Origin: Sulfidibacter corallicola
GTDB taxonomy: Bacteria; Acidobacteriota; Holophagae; Acanthopleuribacterales; Acanthopleuribacteraceae
Reading direction: 5' to 3'
NCBI RefSeq assembly: GCF_017498545.1
Contig: NZ_CP071793.1
Location: 3,100,001 to 3,164,000 of the forward strand
DNA: 64,000 nt
Below are positions 10,819 to 18,873 of this stretch, one piece after another (the first letter of the stretch is position 1; each line of letters begins with the position of its first letter). A program made the position numbers and the translations under genes. The notes beneath the pieces are model-generated. The model made no database searches and was not told the DNA's origin. It saw only the letters and a list, made by a program, of their open reading frames with translations.

Positions 10819-11085
10819 TCACTTCGTCGTCGTATGCTCCGCGCGCAGAATTTCTTCCAAATTCGCCAGGCGTCTGTTCAACTCGGCCGATCGCTGTTGA
10901 AGCGCCTCGTACCCATCCTGATCCAGGGGAGGCCCCTGTGGACGGGGTTTTTTTTCCCGCTTTTTGCGAGAGTGATCCAGTGGGCCGTAGCGGGCCTCCA
11001 GATAAAGCTTGGCAAGCTTGTACACAAAGACCGTGGCAATGACCGCTAAAACAATAATAAAAGGAAAAATCTCTCCCGGATGCAT
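10819..11085 (-). CDS. PspB-like small membrane protein with coiled-coil tail
   Basis: The start at 11085 follows GAGGTAGCTCGT and gives 88 residues. A longer in-frame start upstream lacks a ribosome binding site. The protein has one N-terminal transmembrane helix (FPFIIVLAVIATVFVYKLAKLYLEAR), a basic patch, and a C-terminal helix with heptads (LQQRSAELNRRLANLEEIL). This is the PspB-like layout. It is the last gene of a three-gene minus-strand set after pspA and another one-helix membrane protein, so a role in membrane-stress sensing or in docking PspA is likely. Assignment rests on shape and context rather than strong sequence identity. Confidence 0.72.
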   Translation of the reverse strand: MHPGEIFPFIIVLAVIATVFVYKLAKLYLEARYGPLDHSRKKREKKPRPQGPPLDQDGYEALQQRSAELNRRLANLEEILRAEHTTTK

Positions 11086-11136
11086 ACGAGCTACCTCTCC
11101 AATAAAATGCCACCACACGCCGAATCCGCGTGTTGG

Positions 11137-11427
11137 TTATTGACGTTCCGCCGAAGGGCCGGCCCCTTCGGGCCCACTTCGCCACTTAATGGTTTGGGTC
11201 GATTCGGATGCGCGGTCCGACATGGCGACTTCATCCGAATGCGGCTGGTTTGGATTGGTTTCCCCGGAAAGCACCACCGACTCCAAGGAATGCCCGATAC
11301 CGGGGCCCCAAAGCGAAAACAGGATCGCGAAGGGCACCATCAGCACGGCCAGCAATGTCAGTGTCAACACGAAGAGCCACATGTGGATGCTCCATACATT
11401 ATACAAGGGAAGGTTGCGGTTAGGCAT
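11137..11427 (-). CDS. Small one-helix membrane protein in psp operon
   Basis: The start at 11427 (ATG after GAAGGGGTATCGG) gives 96 residues. There is one hydrophobic helix (MWLFVLTLTLLAVLMVPFAILFSLW) and a polar, probably disordered C-terminal tail rich in S, E, T and P. I do not recognise a family. It lies between pspA and the pspB-like gene on the same strand, 51 bases from the latter, so it is probably an accessory Psp membrane component. Confidence 0.68.
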   Translation of the reverse strand: MPNRNLPLYNVWSIHMWLFVLTLTLLAVLMVPFAILFSLWGPGIGHSLESVVLSGETNPNQPHSDEVAMSDRASESTQTIKWRSGPEGAGPSAERQ

Positions 11428-11474
11428 CCGATACCCCTTCGGATGCACGAGATTCTCGAGAAGGGTGGGGACTC

Positions 11475-11506
11475 GCGATCCGGCCGGAACGGCCGAACCG
11501 GATCGC
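11475..11506 (-). promoter_or_regulatory. Hairpin between pspA and the downstream membrane genes
   Basis: A 9-bp perfect stem, GCGATCCGG (11475-11483) with CCGGATCGC (11498-11506), lies 10 bases after the pspA stop. It has no clear T-tract. It may reduce read-through or protect the 3' end of pspA mRNA so that pspA is made in excess of the two downstream proteins. Confidence 0.4.
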
Positions 11507-11515
11507 CAACAACAC

Positions 11516-12178
11516 TCAGGCTTTCTCTATCGGCTTACGTTTCTTCAACTTGGCGAGCTCTTCCTCGACCTCGCCCGACTGTTCCAGCTCGGCGAATTTT
11601 TGTTCCAGGCTGCTGTTGTTCTGCGCGAATCCCTGGACCTCGTTTTCGGCTTCCAGGCGATCCATCTGGCGATTGAAGGCCTCGAAGCGGGCGTAGGCGT
11701 CGCGGGTGTTGAAATAGGAATCGGCGCGTTGGCGATGATGCAGCCGCTTGCGCTTGGCTTCCAGTTCGCGTTGGCGGGCAAAGGCACTTTGGAGCTGGGA
11801 TTCCAGTCGTTCGATATCCGACTGGTATTGGCGCACCATTTCTTCCAAGCCACTCAATCGCTGGGCGACTTCCTTGGCTTGGCGGCGGTACATCAACTTT
11901 TGCTCCAAAGCGTCGCGGGCCAGATCGTCGCGGCCCTTGGAAACGGCCAATTCGGCCTTGGCCTCCCAATTGGCCTCTTTCTCTCGGAGCGAATCCAAAC
12001 CGCGAACCACGCGAATTCGCTCGGCAATCACTTCCGCCGCGGAAGACTTGATCTCGGTCAAGGTGTCTTCCATTTCGTTGATCATGAGCTTGACCATTTT
12101 GTTGGGATCTTCGGCTTTGTCCAACATCGCGTTGATGTTGGCATTGATGATTTCGCCCAAGCGCGAAAAGATTCCCAT
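11516..12178 (-). CDS. pspA: PspA/IM30 (Vipp1) family membrane-stress protein
   Basis: The start at 12178 is set by AGGAGGCCTTTT directly upstream and gives 220 residues beginning MGIFSRLGEIINANINAML, the amphipathic membrane-binding helix typical of PspA/IM30. The rest is almost entirely charged coiled coil (for example LEQKLMYRRQAKEVAQRL), as in the ESCRT-III-like fold that forms oligomers on damaged membranes. Length matches PspA (about 220) and lacks the C-terminal extension of chloroplast Vipp1. It is the first gene of a minus-strand operon with two small membrane proteins. No PspF-type regulator is present nearby. Confidence 0.93.
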   Translation of the reverse strand: MGIFSRLGEIINANINAMLDKAEDPNKMVKLMINEMEDTLTEIKSSAAEVIAERIRVVRGLDSLREKEANWEAKAELAVSKGRDDLARDALEQKLMYRRQAKEVAQRLSGLEEMVRQYQSDIERLESQLQSAFARQRELEAKRKRLHHRQRADSYFNTRDAYARFEAFNRQMDRLEAENEVQGFAQNNSSLEQKFAELEQSGEVEEELAKLKKRKPIEKA

Positions 12179-12423
12179 AAAAGGCCTCCTGTCGAAGCGG
12201 GATGTGGGACCACCGAGCAAGTAGCTCGCCAGCCCGAACTTTCTTTATAACACTAACAAATCAAACACTTTAAACGAGAACGCAGATTTCGAGGGCTTTT
12301 TGTGTGCCATGGCGGATACGCCCAAAACATGCAGTTCAGCCCAAGTCATGGCGAATCTCGCCAAACCGAACTTTGACAATCGGGACATCCATCCCGATCA
12401 TCCAAGAACGTATCCAGGAGGAT

Positions 12424-12772
12424 CCCGCATACAAAGAGAGGCGTCGTCGCTGTAGGATGGCCGGCCCGGCCGACAAATCGGAGCGATTCGGGCTAAGGAT
12501 TCTCGATCAATCTAAGAGCGAAGCGCTCCATATCGGCAGTATCGCGTACATCGAAGTACGCAGGACGGCAGTATCCGAAATTCGCGCAAGTGGATTCAGA
12601 CCTGTTGGTGGTTCTCTGTTGAGCCGATTTTGATGCTCCGGCAAACGCAAGCCGCCGACATGGTAGCTGCGCGCTTGCGTCGGTTGAGAACGCGCGACTC
12701 TGATCGCTTCGATGTGTCGGTCCAGCGGGCTTACCGCCCCTGCCTTACCGCCCCTGCCTTACCGCCCCTGCC
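12424..12772. repeat. Mosaic intergenic repeat island 1
   Basis: The island begins with the shared left arm CCCGCAT-N4-AGAGAGGCGTCGT (12424-12447), followed by a GTAGG-flanked hairpin of type GGCCGG/CCGGCC (12452-12474). An AAGAGCGAAGCG box (12513-12524) and a TCGAAGTACG box follow. It ends with three copies of TTACCGCCCCTGCC. The same left arm and right end bound the islands at 35812 and 51106. Confidence 0.75.
12731..12772. repeat. Three tandem copies of a 14-base unit
   Basis: TTACCGCCCCTGCC is repeated exactly at 12731, 12745 and 12759. Single copies occur at the right ends of the other two islands, exactly at 36783-36796 and with one change at 52137-52150. It therefore marks the element boundary rather than being random. 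Confidence 0.85.
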
Positions 12773-12969
12773 CAACCAACTGCCCAGACGCCTCTCTTGT
12801 GCATGAGGGAATTTCCCGATAACACACTTCGGATAAAACGGTCGCGCCGTGGCTGAACGAGGCCGTCGAAGCCCGAGCCGCGCCATCGCGACGCTCGTAT
12901 GGTAAGGTGAGATCGGCTCATCGCCCCCTTCGCAATCGAACATCGAATTCCGCAGACGGTAGAAACGGC

Positions 12970-14937
12970 ATGCCCTCGATCCTCGATCGCCTTCAACTTC
13001 AGGACGCACACCGTAGTTTGCAACACGTGGCGGGACGCTGCCACGCCGTAGGCCGCGATCTGTGGGATCTGCGTCATATGGTGCCGGCGTGGCGACAAAC
13101 GATCAAAGCCTCGAGCACCGGACAATGGTTCGGCGCCATCGCGACCGCGCCGCCGACTGCGATCTGCGTGGCGCTCTTTCCGCTGTACCTCGCGCGACTG
13201 TTGCCGCTGCTCGGTGCCACCGTGCTGCTGATCGCCTTGATGGCCCGCCTTCGCGTTGGCGACAAAGGCGGAGCCGGGCAGGAAAACCCCGCGGCGTCGG
13301 TTCGCAAGCACGCCAATCGGTTCTACTACTGGTTCCTCTGTTTTCAACTGGGCGGGCCCGGCGCGATGCTGGTGGCGGCATCCGTCCTGATCTGGTGGCG
13401 CGGCACCCAAGCCTGGGTCTGCGCTTTTGGCGGTGCGGCCATGGGTTTCCTGGTCTTTGCCTTGGCGGGCCTCGGACGTCCCGGCTCACCACTTTCCCTG
13501 GCACTGTGCTGGCAGAAACCCGATGCGTCGGCGCGAACCAAATCGGCCTGGTGGAACCTTTGCATTCGGGCGGCGAACGAGGTCGAGCGCGACATGCGTA
13601 AACCCGATCCCCTGATCGCGCGGCTGAGCCGCATCCTGGACCGCTCGGCGCAAACGGCGGAACGCATTCCCGACCTCGTCCAGGAAGCGCGCCGGTTCGC
13701 GATGGTGGAACTGCGCGGCCGCTTCTCGCACGCCCTGCGGCTGATCGCCATCCTTTTCGGGATCTCCCTGTTTTTCTTGTGGTTGCCCCTGCCGATCGGC
13801 GACCGGGCAGGCCCCTGGTTCCAACCCGGTCGCCCCCTCTTGGGCGGCACTCCGAACTCCCCTGATAATTCACTCGGCGAAGAAGAACGCAACGCACCAA
13901 ACGCGCCTGCCGCCAAACGCGGCGACTCGACGGAATCCGAACAGGCGCAAACATCCTCCGAACCAAACTCTTCCCAAGCGCCATCCGAATCGTCGGGCAT
14001 GGATCCCAAGTCCTCGGGTGACCGATCAAGTGCGAAAAGTGGGCAGGACGGATCGAAGGATGACGACGCGGTCCCTAAATCCAAGTCGAGCGACGGCACA
14101 CAAACATCGGGGAATCAGGGCGATCCCCAGCGAGAAGCCCAGAGCGGTAGCCAAGTCACGCCGGATGCCAATCGTTCTCGAGCCAAACAGACACCCAGGG
14201 ACGCCGGCTCAAATGCCGCTTCACCAGACAACGCCCAATCGAACCAGGAGGGTGCAACCCAAGGGGACCAGCCCGATGAGGAAGATACGGAAGAAGCCGG
14301 CGACCAACAATCCGGCGCATCCGAAGAGACGGGGCAGGACTCGGACCCATCGGCGGCCGATGGTGCACAAGGTACGGTGGGCGAGGGCGATCCGTCCCAA
14401 GCCGAGAGCGGCCAACAGGCGCAACAAGCCGGGGCGTCCTCCTCGGCCGGAAGCTCCGCCGGCGATTCGACGGAAGAGGGTGGCCAATCAGGCGCCGCTG
14501 AGTCCCAGGAACAAAAGGCTAATGCCTCGAACGGGGACGGGCAGGCCAAGGCCACCGAAGATTCCGGTGAACCGGGCGACGGTGGCGAATCGGGATCCAG
14601 CACCGCCGAGGCCGGATCCGGCGGTGGCGGTCCCATTCTGGGTCAGCGTCCAAATCAGGTTGCAGCCCCGCCACCCCCTGGCGAAAAGAGCGGTATGGTG
14701 GTCATCGAGATTCCGGATTTGGGCGGCCATCCCAACAGCGGAGACACCCCCCGGCCCGCTACGGATGAGGGAGCGGCAGACCCGAATACCCTCGCCTACG
14801 ACGGTTCGGCTTTGCGGCGCGGGGTTACCCGCGAAGAGGTTCTCAAACCGGACCAACCTCTTCCGAACTGGATCGCGGAACTCCTGAAAAACCGTACCGA
14901 GGCGCAGCCGCCCGAACGGAAACGTCGATCCCCCTGA
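12970..14937 (+). CDS. Membrane protein with long low-complexity tail (DUF4175-like?), MoxR cluster
   Basis: The start is uncertain: ATG 12970 or GTG 12907, neither with a strong ribosome site. The N-terminal third has three to four hydrophobic helices (about residues 45-85 and 115-170), followed by a cytoplasmic helical segment and one more helix near residue 265. About residues 290-580 are low complexity (Ser, Gly, Gln, Ala, Glu, Asp and Pro), resembling a disordered linker. The C-terminus (EEVLKPDQPLPNWIAELLKN) is conserved-looking. Position directly before moxR, a DUF58 gene and two VWA membrane proteins fits the large N-terminal membrane proteins (DUF4175 type) found in such clusters elsewhere. 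This family call is tentative. Confidence 0.7.
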   Translation: MPSILDRLQLQDAHRSLQHVAGRCHAVGRDLWDLRHMVPAWRQTIKASSTGQWFGAIATAPPTAICVALFPLYLARLLPLLGATVLLIALMARLRVGDKGGAGQENPAASVRKHANRFYYWFLCFQLGGPGAMLVAASVLIWWRGTQAWVCAFGGAAMGFLVFALAGLGRPGSPLSLALCWQKPDASARTKSAWWNLCIRAANEVERDMRKPDPLIARLSRILDRSAQTAERIPDLVQEARRFAMVELRGRFSHALRLIAILFGISLFFLWLPLPIGDRAGPWFQPGRPLLGGTPNSPDNSLGEEERNAPNAPAAKRGDSTESEQAQTSSEPNSSQAPSESSGMDPKSSGDRSSAKSGQDGSKDDDAVPKSKSSDGTQTSGNQGDPQREAQSGSQVTPDANRSRAKQTPRDAGSNAASPDNAQSNQEGATQGDQPDEEDTEEAGDQQSGASEETGQDSDPSAADGAQGTVGEGDPSQAESGQQAQQAGASSSAGSSAGDSTEEGGQSGAAESQEQKANASNGDGQAKATEDSGEPGDGGESGSSTAEAGSGGGGPILGQRPNQVAAPPPPGEKSGMVVIEIPDLGGHPNSGDTPRPATDEGAADPNTLAYDGSALRRGVTREEVLKPDQPLPNWIAELLKNRTEAQPPERKRRSP

Positions 14938-14983
14938 GAAGCCTTTTTCTTTCCTCTCTCATTCTTTTATCGAGGTGCATCCA

Positions 14984-16123
14984 TTGAGTAAAGCGATCAA
15001 AGCCTTTGGCGCAGCGGTATTGGAAGAATCCGGCAAGGCCATGTTCGGTATGGAACACGTCACCCGCCTGTGCCTGACCGCCCTGTACACGGGCGGCCAC
15101 GTCCTGTTGGAAGGCAACCCGGGTTTGGGAAAAACCGAATTGGTCAAGACGCTGGGCGCTTTGCTGCGTCTGCCCTTCGGTCGCATCCAGTTCACGCCGG
15201 ATTTGATGCCGGCGGACATCACCGGCACCTACATGCCCGACCTGGAAAATCGGAGTCGGCTCTCCTTTCGCGAGGGGCCGGTCTTCACCTCACTGTTGCT
15301 GGCCGACGAAATCAACCGGGCGACGCCCAAAACCCAATCGGCGATGCTGGAAGCGATGGCCGAACGACAGGTGACGGTGCTGGGTGAACGCCGCAAATTG
15401 AACCAGCCGTTCATGGTCCTCGCAACCCAGAACCCAATCGATCACGAGGGTACCTACACCCTGCCGGAGGCGCAGGCCGATCGCTTCATGTTCAAAATCG
15501 AAATGCCGGTCCCGGACGCCACCACCTTGCGGCGCATCATGGCCAAACAGGCCGGCGCCATCGCCTCGGTTCAAGCCGAGACACAAAACCCGGGCAGCAC
15601 GGCGAGCCTGTTGCCCAAGGACGAGCAGGATTCCCGCGCCAAATACGAGGAGCTGCAACGCCGCGTTCGTGCGGTCGCGCCGCTCCCGTCGTTGGAAGCG
15701 CACATTACCAACATGTTCCTCGCCTCCAATCGGCGGTTCGATGCACTTCAAGGCCTCGAAGCCCAACAAACCAAACGGCTTCGCGACATCACCAACGATT
15801 TGGTGCGCTACGGCCTGGGCCCCCGGGCCGCGATCGCCCTGCTGCTGGGTGCCAAAGCCTGGACCCTGCTGTTCTCGAGCCACAGCGAGCAAGCCGACGG
15901 CCCCGCACTGGCCAAGATCCTGGTTCCTGCATTGCGTCACCGCTTCCAATTGCACTTCGGTTGGCAGGATCGCTATGCCCCGGGAAGCGCGCAATCGGAA
16001 TTCGACCTGCAGGATCGATTGCTGGTGGAGTTCGCGCAGCTCTGTGCACCGCGAGCAAACGAGTATCAGCGCACCTTCGTCGCGAACCTGCCGGAGACCC
16101 TGCGCCCTGCAAACACAAAATAG
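14984..16123 (+). CDS. MoxR family AAA+ ATPase
   Basis: TTG 14984 is preferred because GAGGTG lies six bases upstream; the GTG at 14975 is part of that ribosome site. The 379-residue protein has Walker A (GNPGLGKTE), Walker B (LLADEINRATPKTQ), sensor 1 (ATQNPIDHEGTYTLPEAQADRF) and the C-terminal AAA lid. MoxR ATPases act as chaperones that mature or activate VWA-domain partners, and here a DUF58 protein and two VWA proteins follow directly. The 47-base gap after the membrane protein suggests one operon. Confidence 0.94.
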   Translation: MSKAIKAFGAAVLEESGKAMFGMEHVTRLCLTALYTGGHVLLEGNPGLGKTELVKTLGALLRLPFGRIQFTPDLMPADITGTYMPDLENRSRLSFREGPVFTSLLLADEINRATPKTQSAMLEAMAERQVTVLGERRKLNQPFMVLATQNPIDHEGTYTLPEAQADRFMFKIEMPVPDATTLRRIMAKQAGAIASVQAETQNPGSTASLLPKDEQDSRAKYEELQRRVRAVAPLPSLEAHITNMFLASNRRFDALQGLEAQQTKRLRDITNDLVRYGLGPRAAIALLLGAKAWTLLFSSHSEQADGPALAKILVPALRHRFQLHFGWQDRYAPGSAQSEFDLQDRLLVEFAQLCAPRANEYQRTFVANLPETLRPANTK

Positions 16124-16225
16124 AAAGGTACCCATCACCATTACATTCAATTCCCAAACCACTTAAACAAAACATGTTCTTCGGTAAAATGACTATCCAA
16201 CGACGTTAAGGCCACGAGATACCTG

Positions 16226-17206
16226 ATGAGATTTCCCTTTAGGCGCAAAACCACGATCCAAACTCGATTGGCCCCTTTCCCGCTGGCACCGGGCTGGCTT
16301 GAACGCTTCCGCCTGCGCGCCAATCGGTTCCGGCGGCCAGGCTTGCAAGGGGGCCATCTCACCCGTCGCCAAGGCTCGAGTCTCGAGTTTCGCGAATTCA
16401 CACCCTATGCGCCAGGGGACGACGTACGCCACGTGGACTGGCGGACCTCGGCCCGCTTCGGCGACGAACACGACCTGCTGGTCCGTCGCTTCGTGGCGGA
16501 GGAGCGACTGACCCTGGCCATCTCGGTGGATCTGCGTCCCAGCATGAGATTGCCCCAAGGGTTACCCAAGCTTCAAATCGCGGCATGGTTGGCGGAAGCA
16601 CTGAGCCGGGTGGCCCTCACGAATGGAGATCGGGTTCTGTTGCACGGCCTGTTTTGCCGCGGTGACGCGGTGGAGACCCTGGTTGGAAGTCACGCCACAC
16701 ACCGCGTGCGGTCTTCACTGGAGCGCTGGTCCGATCCCGCCAACGAGACCGCCCACGCCAATTTGGAGGGCTTGCGCCGTGCCCTGCCACCGGCATCGGT
16801 TTGGGTTCTCATCTCGGACCTGTATTTCAGTGGACCGGAGCAGATCGCTCCGCTGGCTCGCTTTTTCACCACCGCCCGCATGGGGTTTCGCTGGTTGCTG
16901 TTGGTGGATCTCGATGCCTGGCCCATGGAGCATACCCTACTCGGTTCGGGTCCGCGTCTGGTGCAGGGCCCGAACTTGGCCCATCCCGACCCGCGATTCG
17001 ACATCGACAGGGATTCACTGGCACGCGTGGCACAACGCATTCAGCGCGCCAAGCAGGCCTTCTTGCAACAAATCCACCTCGCTCCGGACGGCTACCACAC
17101 CTGGTCTTGGCCCCAGACCTCCAGGGCGGACGGCTCGCGCTTCTTTCGCGAGCGCCTGGCGGAAGACACCCTACTCCAGCGCCTGTTCATGAAGGATTCC
17201 GGATGA
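16226..17206 (+). CDS. DUF58 domain protein
   Basis: This 326-residue protein carries the DUF58 signature FREFTPYAPGDDVRHVDWR followed by the VWA-like core (LAISVDLRPSM). DUF58 proteins are standard companions of MoxR and BatA/B. The gene begins 102 bases after moxR, across an AT-rich stretch, and its stop overlaps the next start (ATGA at 17203-17206), so it is coupled to the following VWA gene. No transmembrane helices are obvious in the N-terminus, unlike many DUF58 proteins. Confidence 0.92.
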   Translation: MRFPFRRKTTIQTRLAPFPLAPGWLERFRLRANRFRRPGLQGGHLTRRQGSSLEFREFTPYAPGDDVRHVDWRTSARFGDEHDLLVRRFVAEERLTLAISVDLRPSMRLPQGLPKLQIAAWLAEALSRVALTNGDRVLLHGLFCRGDAVETLVGSHATHRVRSSLERWSDPANETAHANLEGLRRALPPASVWVLISDLYFSGPEQIAPLARFFTTARMGFRWLLLVDLDAWPMEHTLLGSGPRLVQGPNLAHPDPRFDIDRDSLARVAQRIQRAKQAFLQQIHLAPDGYHTWSWPQTSRADGSRFFRERLAEDTLLQRLFMKDSG

Positions 17207-18873
17207 GCGGGCCGCTCCTGGCATTCGCCGCGATCGCGCTCGTCATGATCGTCGTGCACATGACACGACCGCCTCACGAGCGCCGCGAAATCTCCTCGGC
17301 CCGATTCTTCGACCGCCTGCCGCCCGCACGCGAAAAACGAAGCCGGATGAAGTGGTCCAAACCCACCGATTCGCCACCATTTTTTCTTAGAATGGCGATC
17401 CTGGCCCTGTTGGTTTCGGCATTGCTGGCCACCGGGTGGCGCGCCCCGACCCCCGACGAGGCTTCGGCGGCACGAGTCTGGGTCCTGATCGATACATCCT
17501 CCGGAATGACGACTAACACCGGATCCGGATCGCTTTGGAACCTGGCCCATCAACGCCTGGTGGAGTTGGCCAATCTGATCGATTCCGGCGATTCGAATCA
17601 GGAGTGGTCGGGTCGGCTGTCCAGCTTCGACATGGAGCGCCGAGACCACCTGGCGGACGGTTCCATCGACGACATCCTGAATGCGGTCGACACGCTGAAA
17701 CCAAGGGCTCTCGGCACCGCTCTCGACCTGGTTCAGGCGACCCACCGCGAAGCACGACGCCTGATGGACCGCAATCCCACCGAGGGTTTCAGCCACATGC
17801 TGGTGCTCTCCGACCAGCCGGCACCGGACTGGGTTGCCGAGGCGGAGGCGCCGGTGGTGGTCTGGCTGGACGTCAGCGTGCCGGTGCCGAACGCGGGCAT
17901 TCACCGCATCGATACCCGGCGCGACGCCTTGAGCGGAGAAATCGGCTCGATCTCGGTGGAACTCCGCGCCCAGGGCCCCTCCGTTCCCTCGACCCTGGTC
18001 GTCGAGGGAAATCGGGGTAGTTCCCGCCATGACCTTACGTTCGCGCAGGGTGTGGCTCGGCACCGCATCGACCGTCCCGGTGCGGGCCGCTATCGCCTGA
18101 CTCTGGAACCGAACGATGCCTATCTGCAGGACAATCGAGCGGAGATCGAGATCTCTCCGAACCGAATCCCTCGCCTGGACTGGCGACTGAAGGACCGAAC
18201 CTGGGCCGCGATCCTGGGGGCGCCGGCGACGACACCAACCGATCGGAACCAGCGCCCACCGACGGACATGGTGGTTCAAGCGGTCACGGCCACATCCGAC
18301 GCCGAGATCGACCCGAACACACCGAGACTCATGATCGGCAACGGTTACAAAAAGGGCAACAGCCTGGTCTACGATTTCCGCGAGGATCATCCCCTGTTGG
18401 CCAATCTCAATCTGGATGCCGCCGAAACGATGGCCGTGGTGCCCACCCCACTGCCGGACGGATTTACGCCGGTGCTGCGCGACACGGACGGCAACACCTG
18501 GCTGGCATGGCGCGCATCGCCACCCGCGGCCTTCGTGGCCGGGCTCCCCCAGGGGCAAGACACCCTGCGGCGCTTCTCCACGACAGCCTTCTTCAACGCG
18601 GTCCACCAACTGATGGGGCATCGTGCGGATGTCCCGCTCTATACCCTGACGAGCCCCCGACACCCCGAGCCGGAAGGTACGCGGCTCGCGCTCCACCCCG
18701 GTGAGGGCGAGAGTTACGTGCCCCCACATTCGATCGGCCACCTCGAAGACCTGCTGCGCGGCACGTCACGGGGGGAAACGCGGGCCATCTGGCCCTGGCT
18801 GCTGGCGGCGGCATCGCTGCTGTTCTTCCTGGAGCGGGTCCTGCTGCTGATCGGGGGTCCCGCATGGCGCTGA
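17203..18873 (+). CDS. BatA-like membrane protein with degenerate VWA domain
   Basis: The start is fixed by the ATGA overlap with the DUF58 gene; the open frame extending upstream to 16801 is a shadow. The 556 residues comprise an N-terminal BatA-type region with two helices and the RREISSARFFDRLPP motif, a VWA-like domain, a beta-rich segment and a C-terminal helix (WPWLLAAASLLFFLERVLLLI). The metal-site motif reads DTSSG rather than DxSxS, so MIDAS metal binding is probably weakened. It overlaps the next gene by 10 bases. It is probably a client or partner of the MoxR ATPase in the cytoplasmic membrane. Confidence 0.88.
   Translation: MSGPLLAFAAIALVMIVVHMTRPPHERREISSARFFDRLPPAREKRSRMKWSKPTDSPPFFLRMAILALLVSALLATGWRAPTPDEASAARVWVLIDTSSGMTTNTGSGSLWNLAHQRLVELANLIDSGDSNQEWSGRLSSFDMERRDHLADGSIDDILNAVDTLKPRALGTALDLVQATHREARRLMDRNPTEGFSHMLVLSDQPAPDWVAEAEAPVVVWLDVSVPVPNAGIHRIDTRRDALSGEIGSISVELRAQGPSVPSTLVVEGNRGSSRHDLTFAQGVARHRIDRPGAGRYRLTLEPNDAYLQDNRAEIEISPNRIPRLDWRLKDRTWAAILGAPATTPTDRNQRPPTDMVVQAVTATSDAEIDPNTPRLMIGNGYKKGNSLVYDFREDHPLLANLNLDAAETMAVVPTPLPDGFTPVLRDTDGNTWLAWRASPPAAFVAGLPQGQDTLRRFSTTAFFNAVHQLMGHRADVPLYTLTSPRHPEPEGTRLALHPGEGESYVPPHSIGHLEDLLRGTSRGETRAIWPWLLAAASLLFFLERVLLLIGGPAWR

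Larger units (their letters stand above)
12179..12969. other. Long intergenic region upstream of pspA
   Basis: About 790 bases with no convincing gene. The first 240 bases are AT-richer and should hold the pspA promoter. From 12424 it contains a member of the mosaic repeat family described below, ending in a 14-base triplicate at 12731-12772. The open frame at 12304-12633 runs through the repeat and looks non-coding. Confidence 0.6.

Noticed and set aside
12304..12633. A 109-codon plus-strand frame
   Set aside because: It spans the mosaic repeat island, has no conserved features, and parts of it recur in the non-coding islands 2 and 3.
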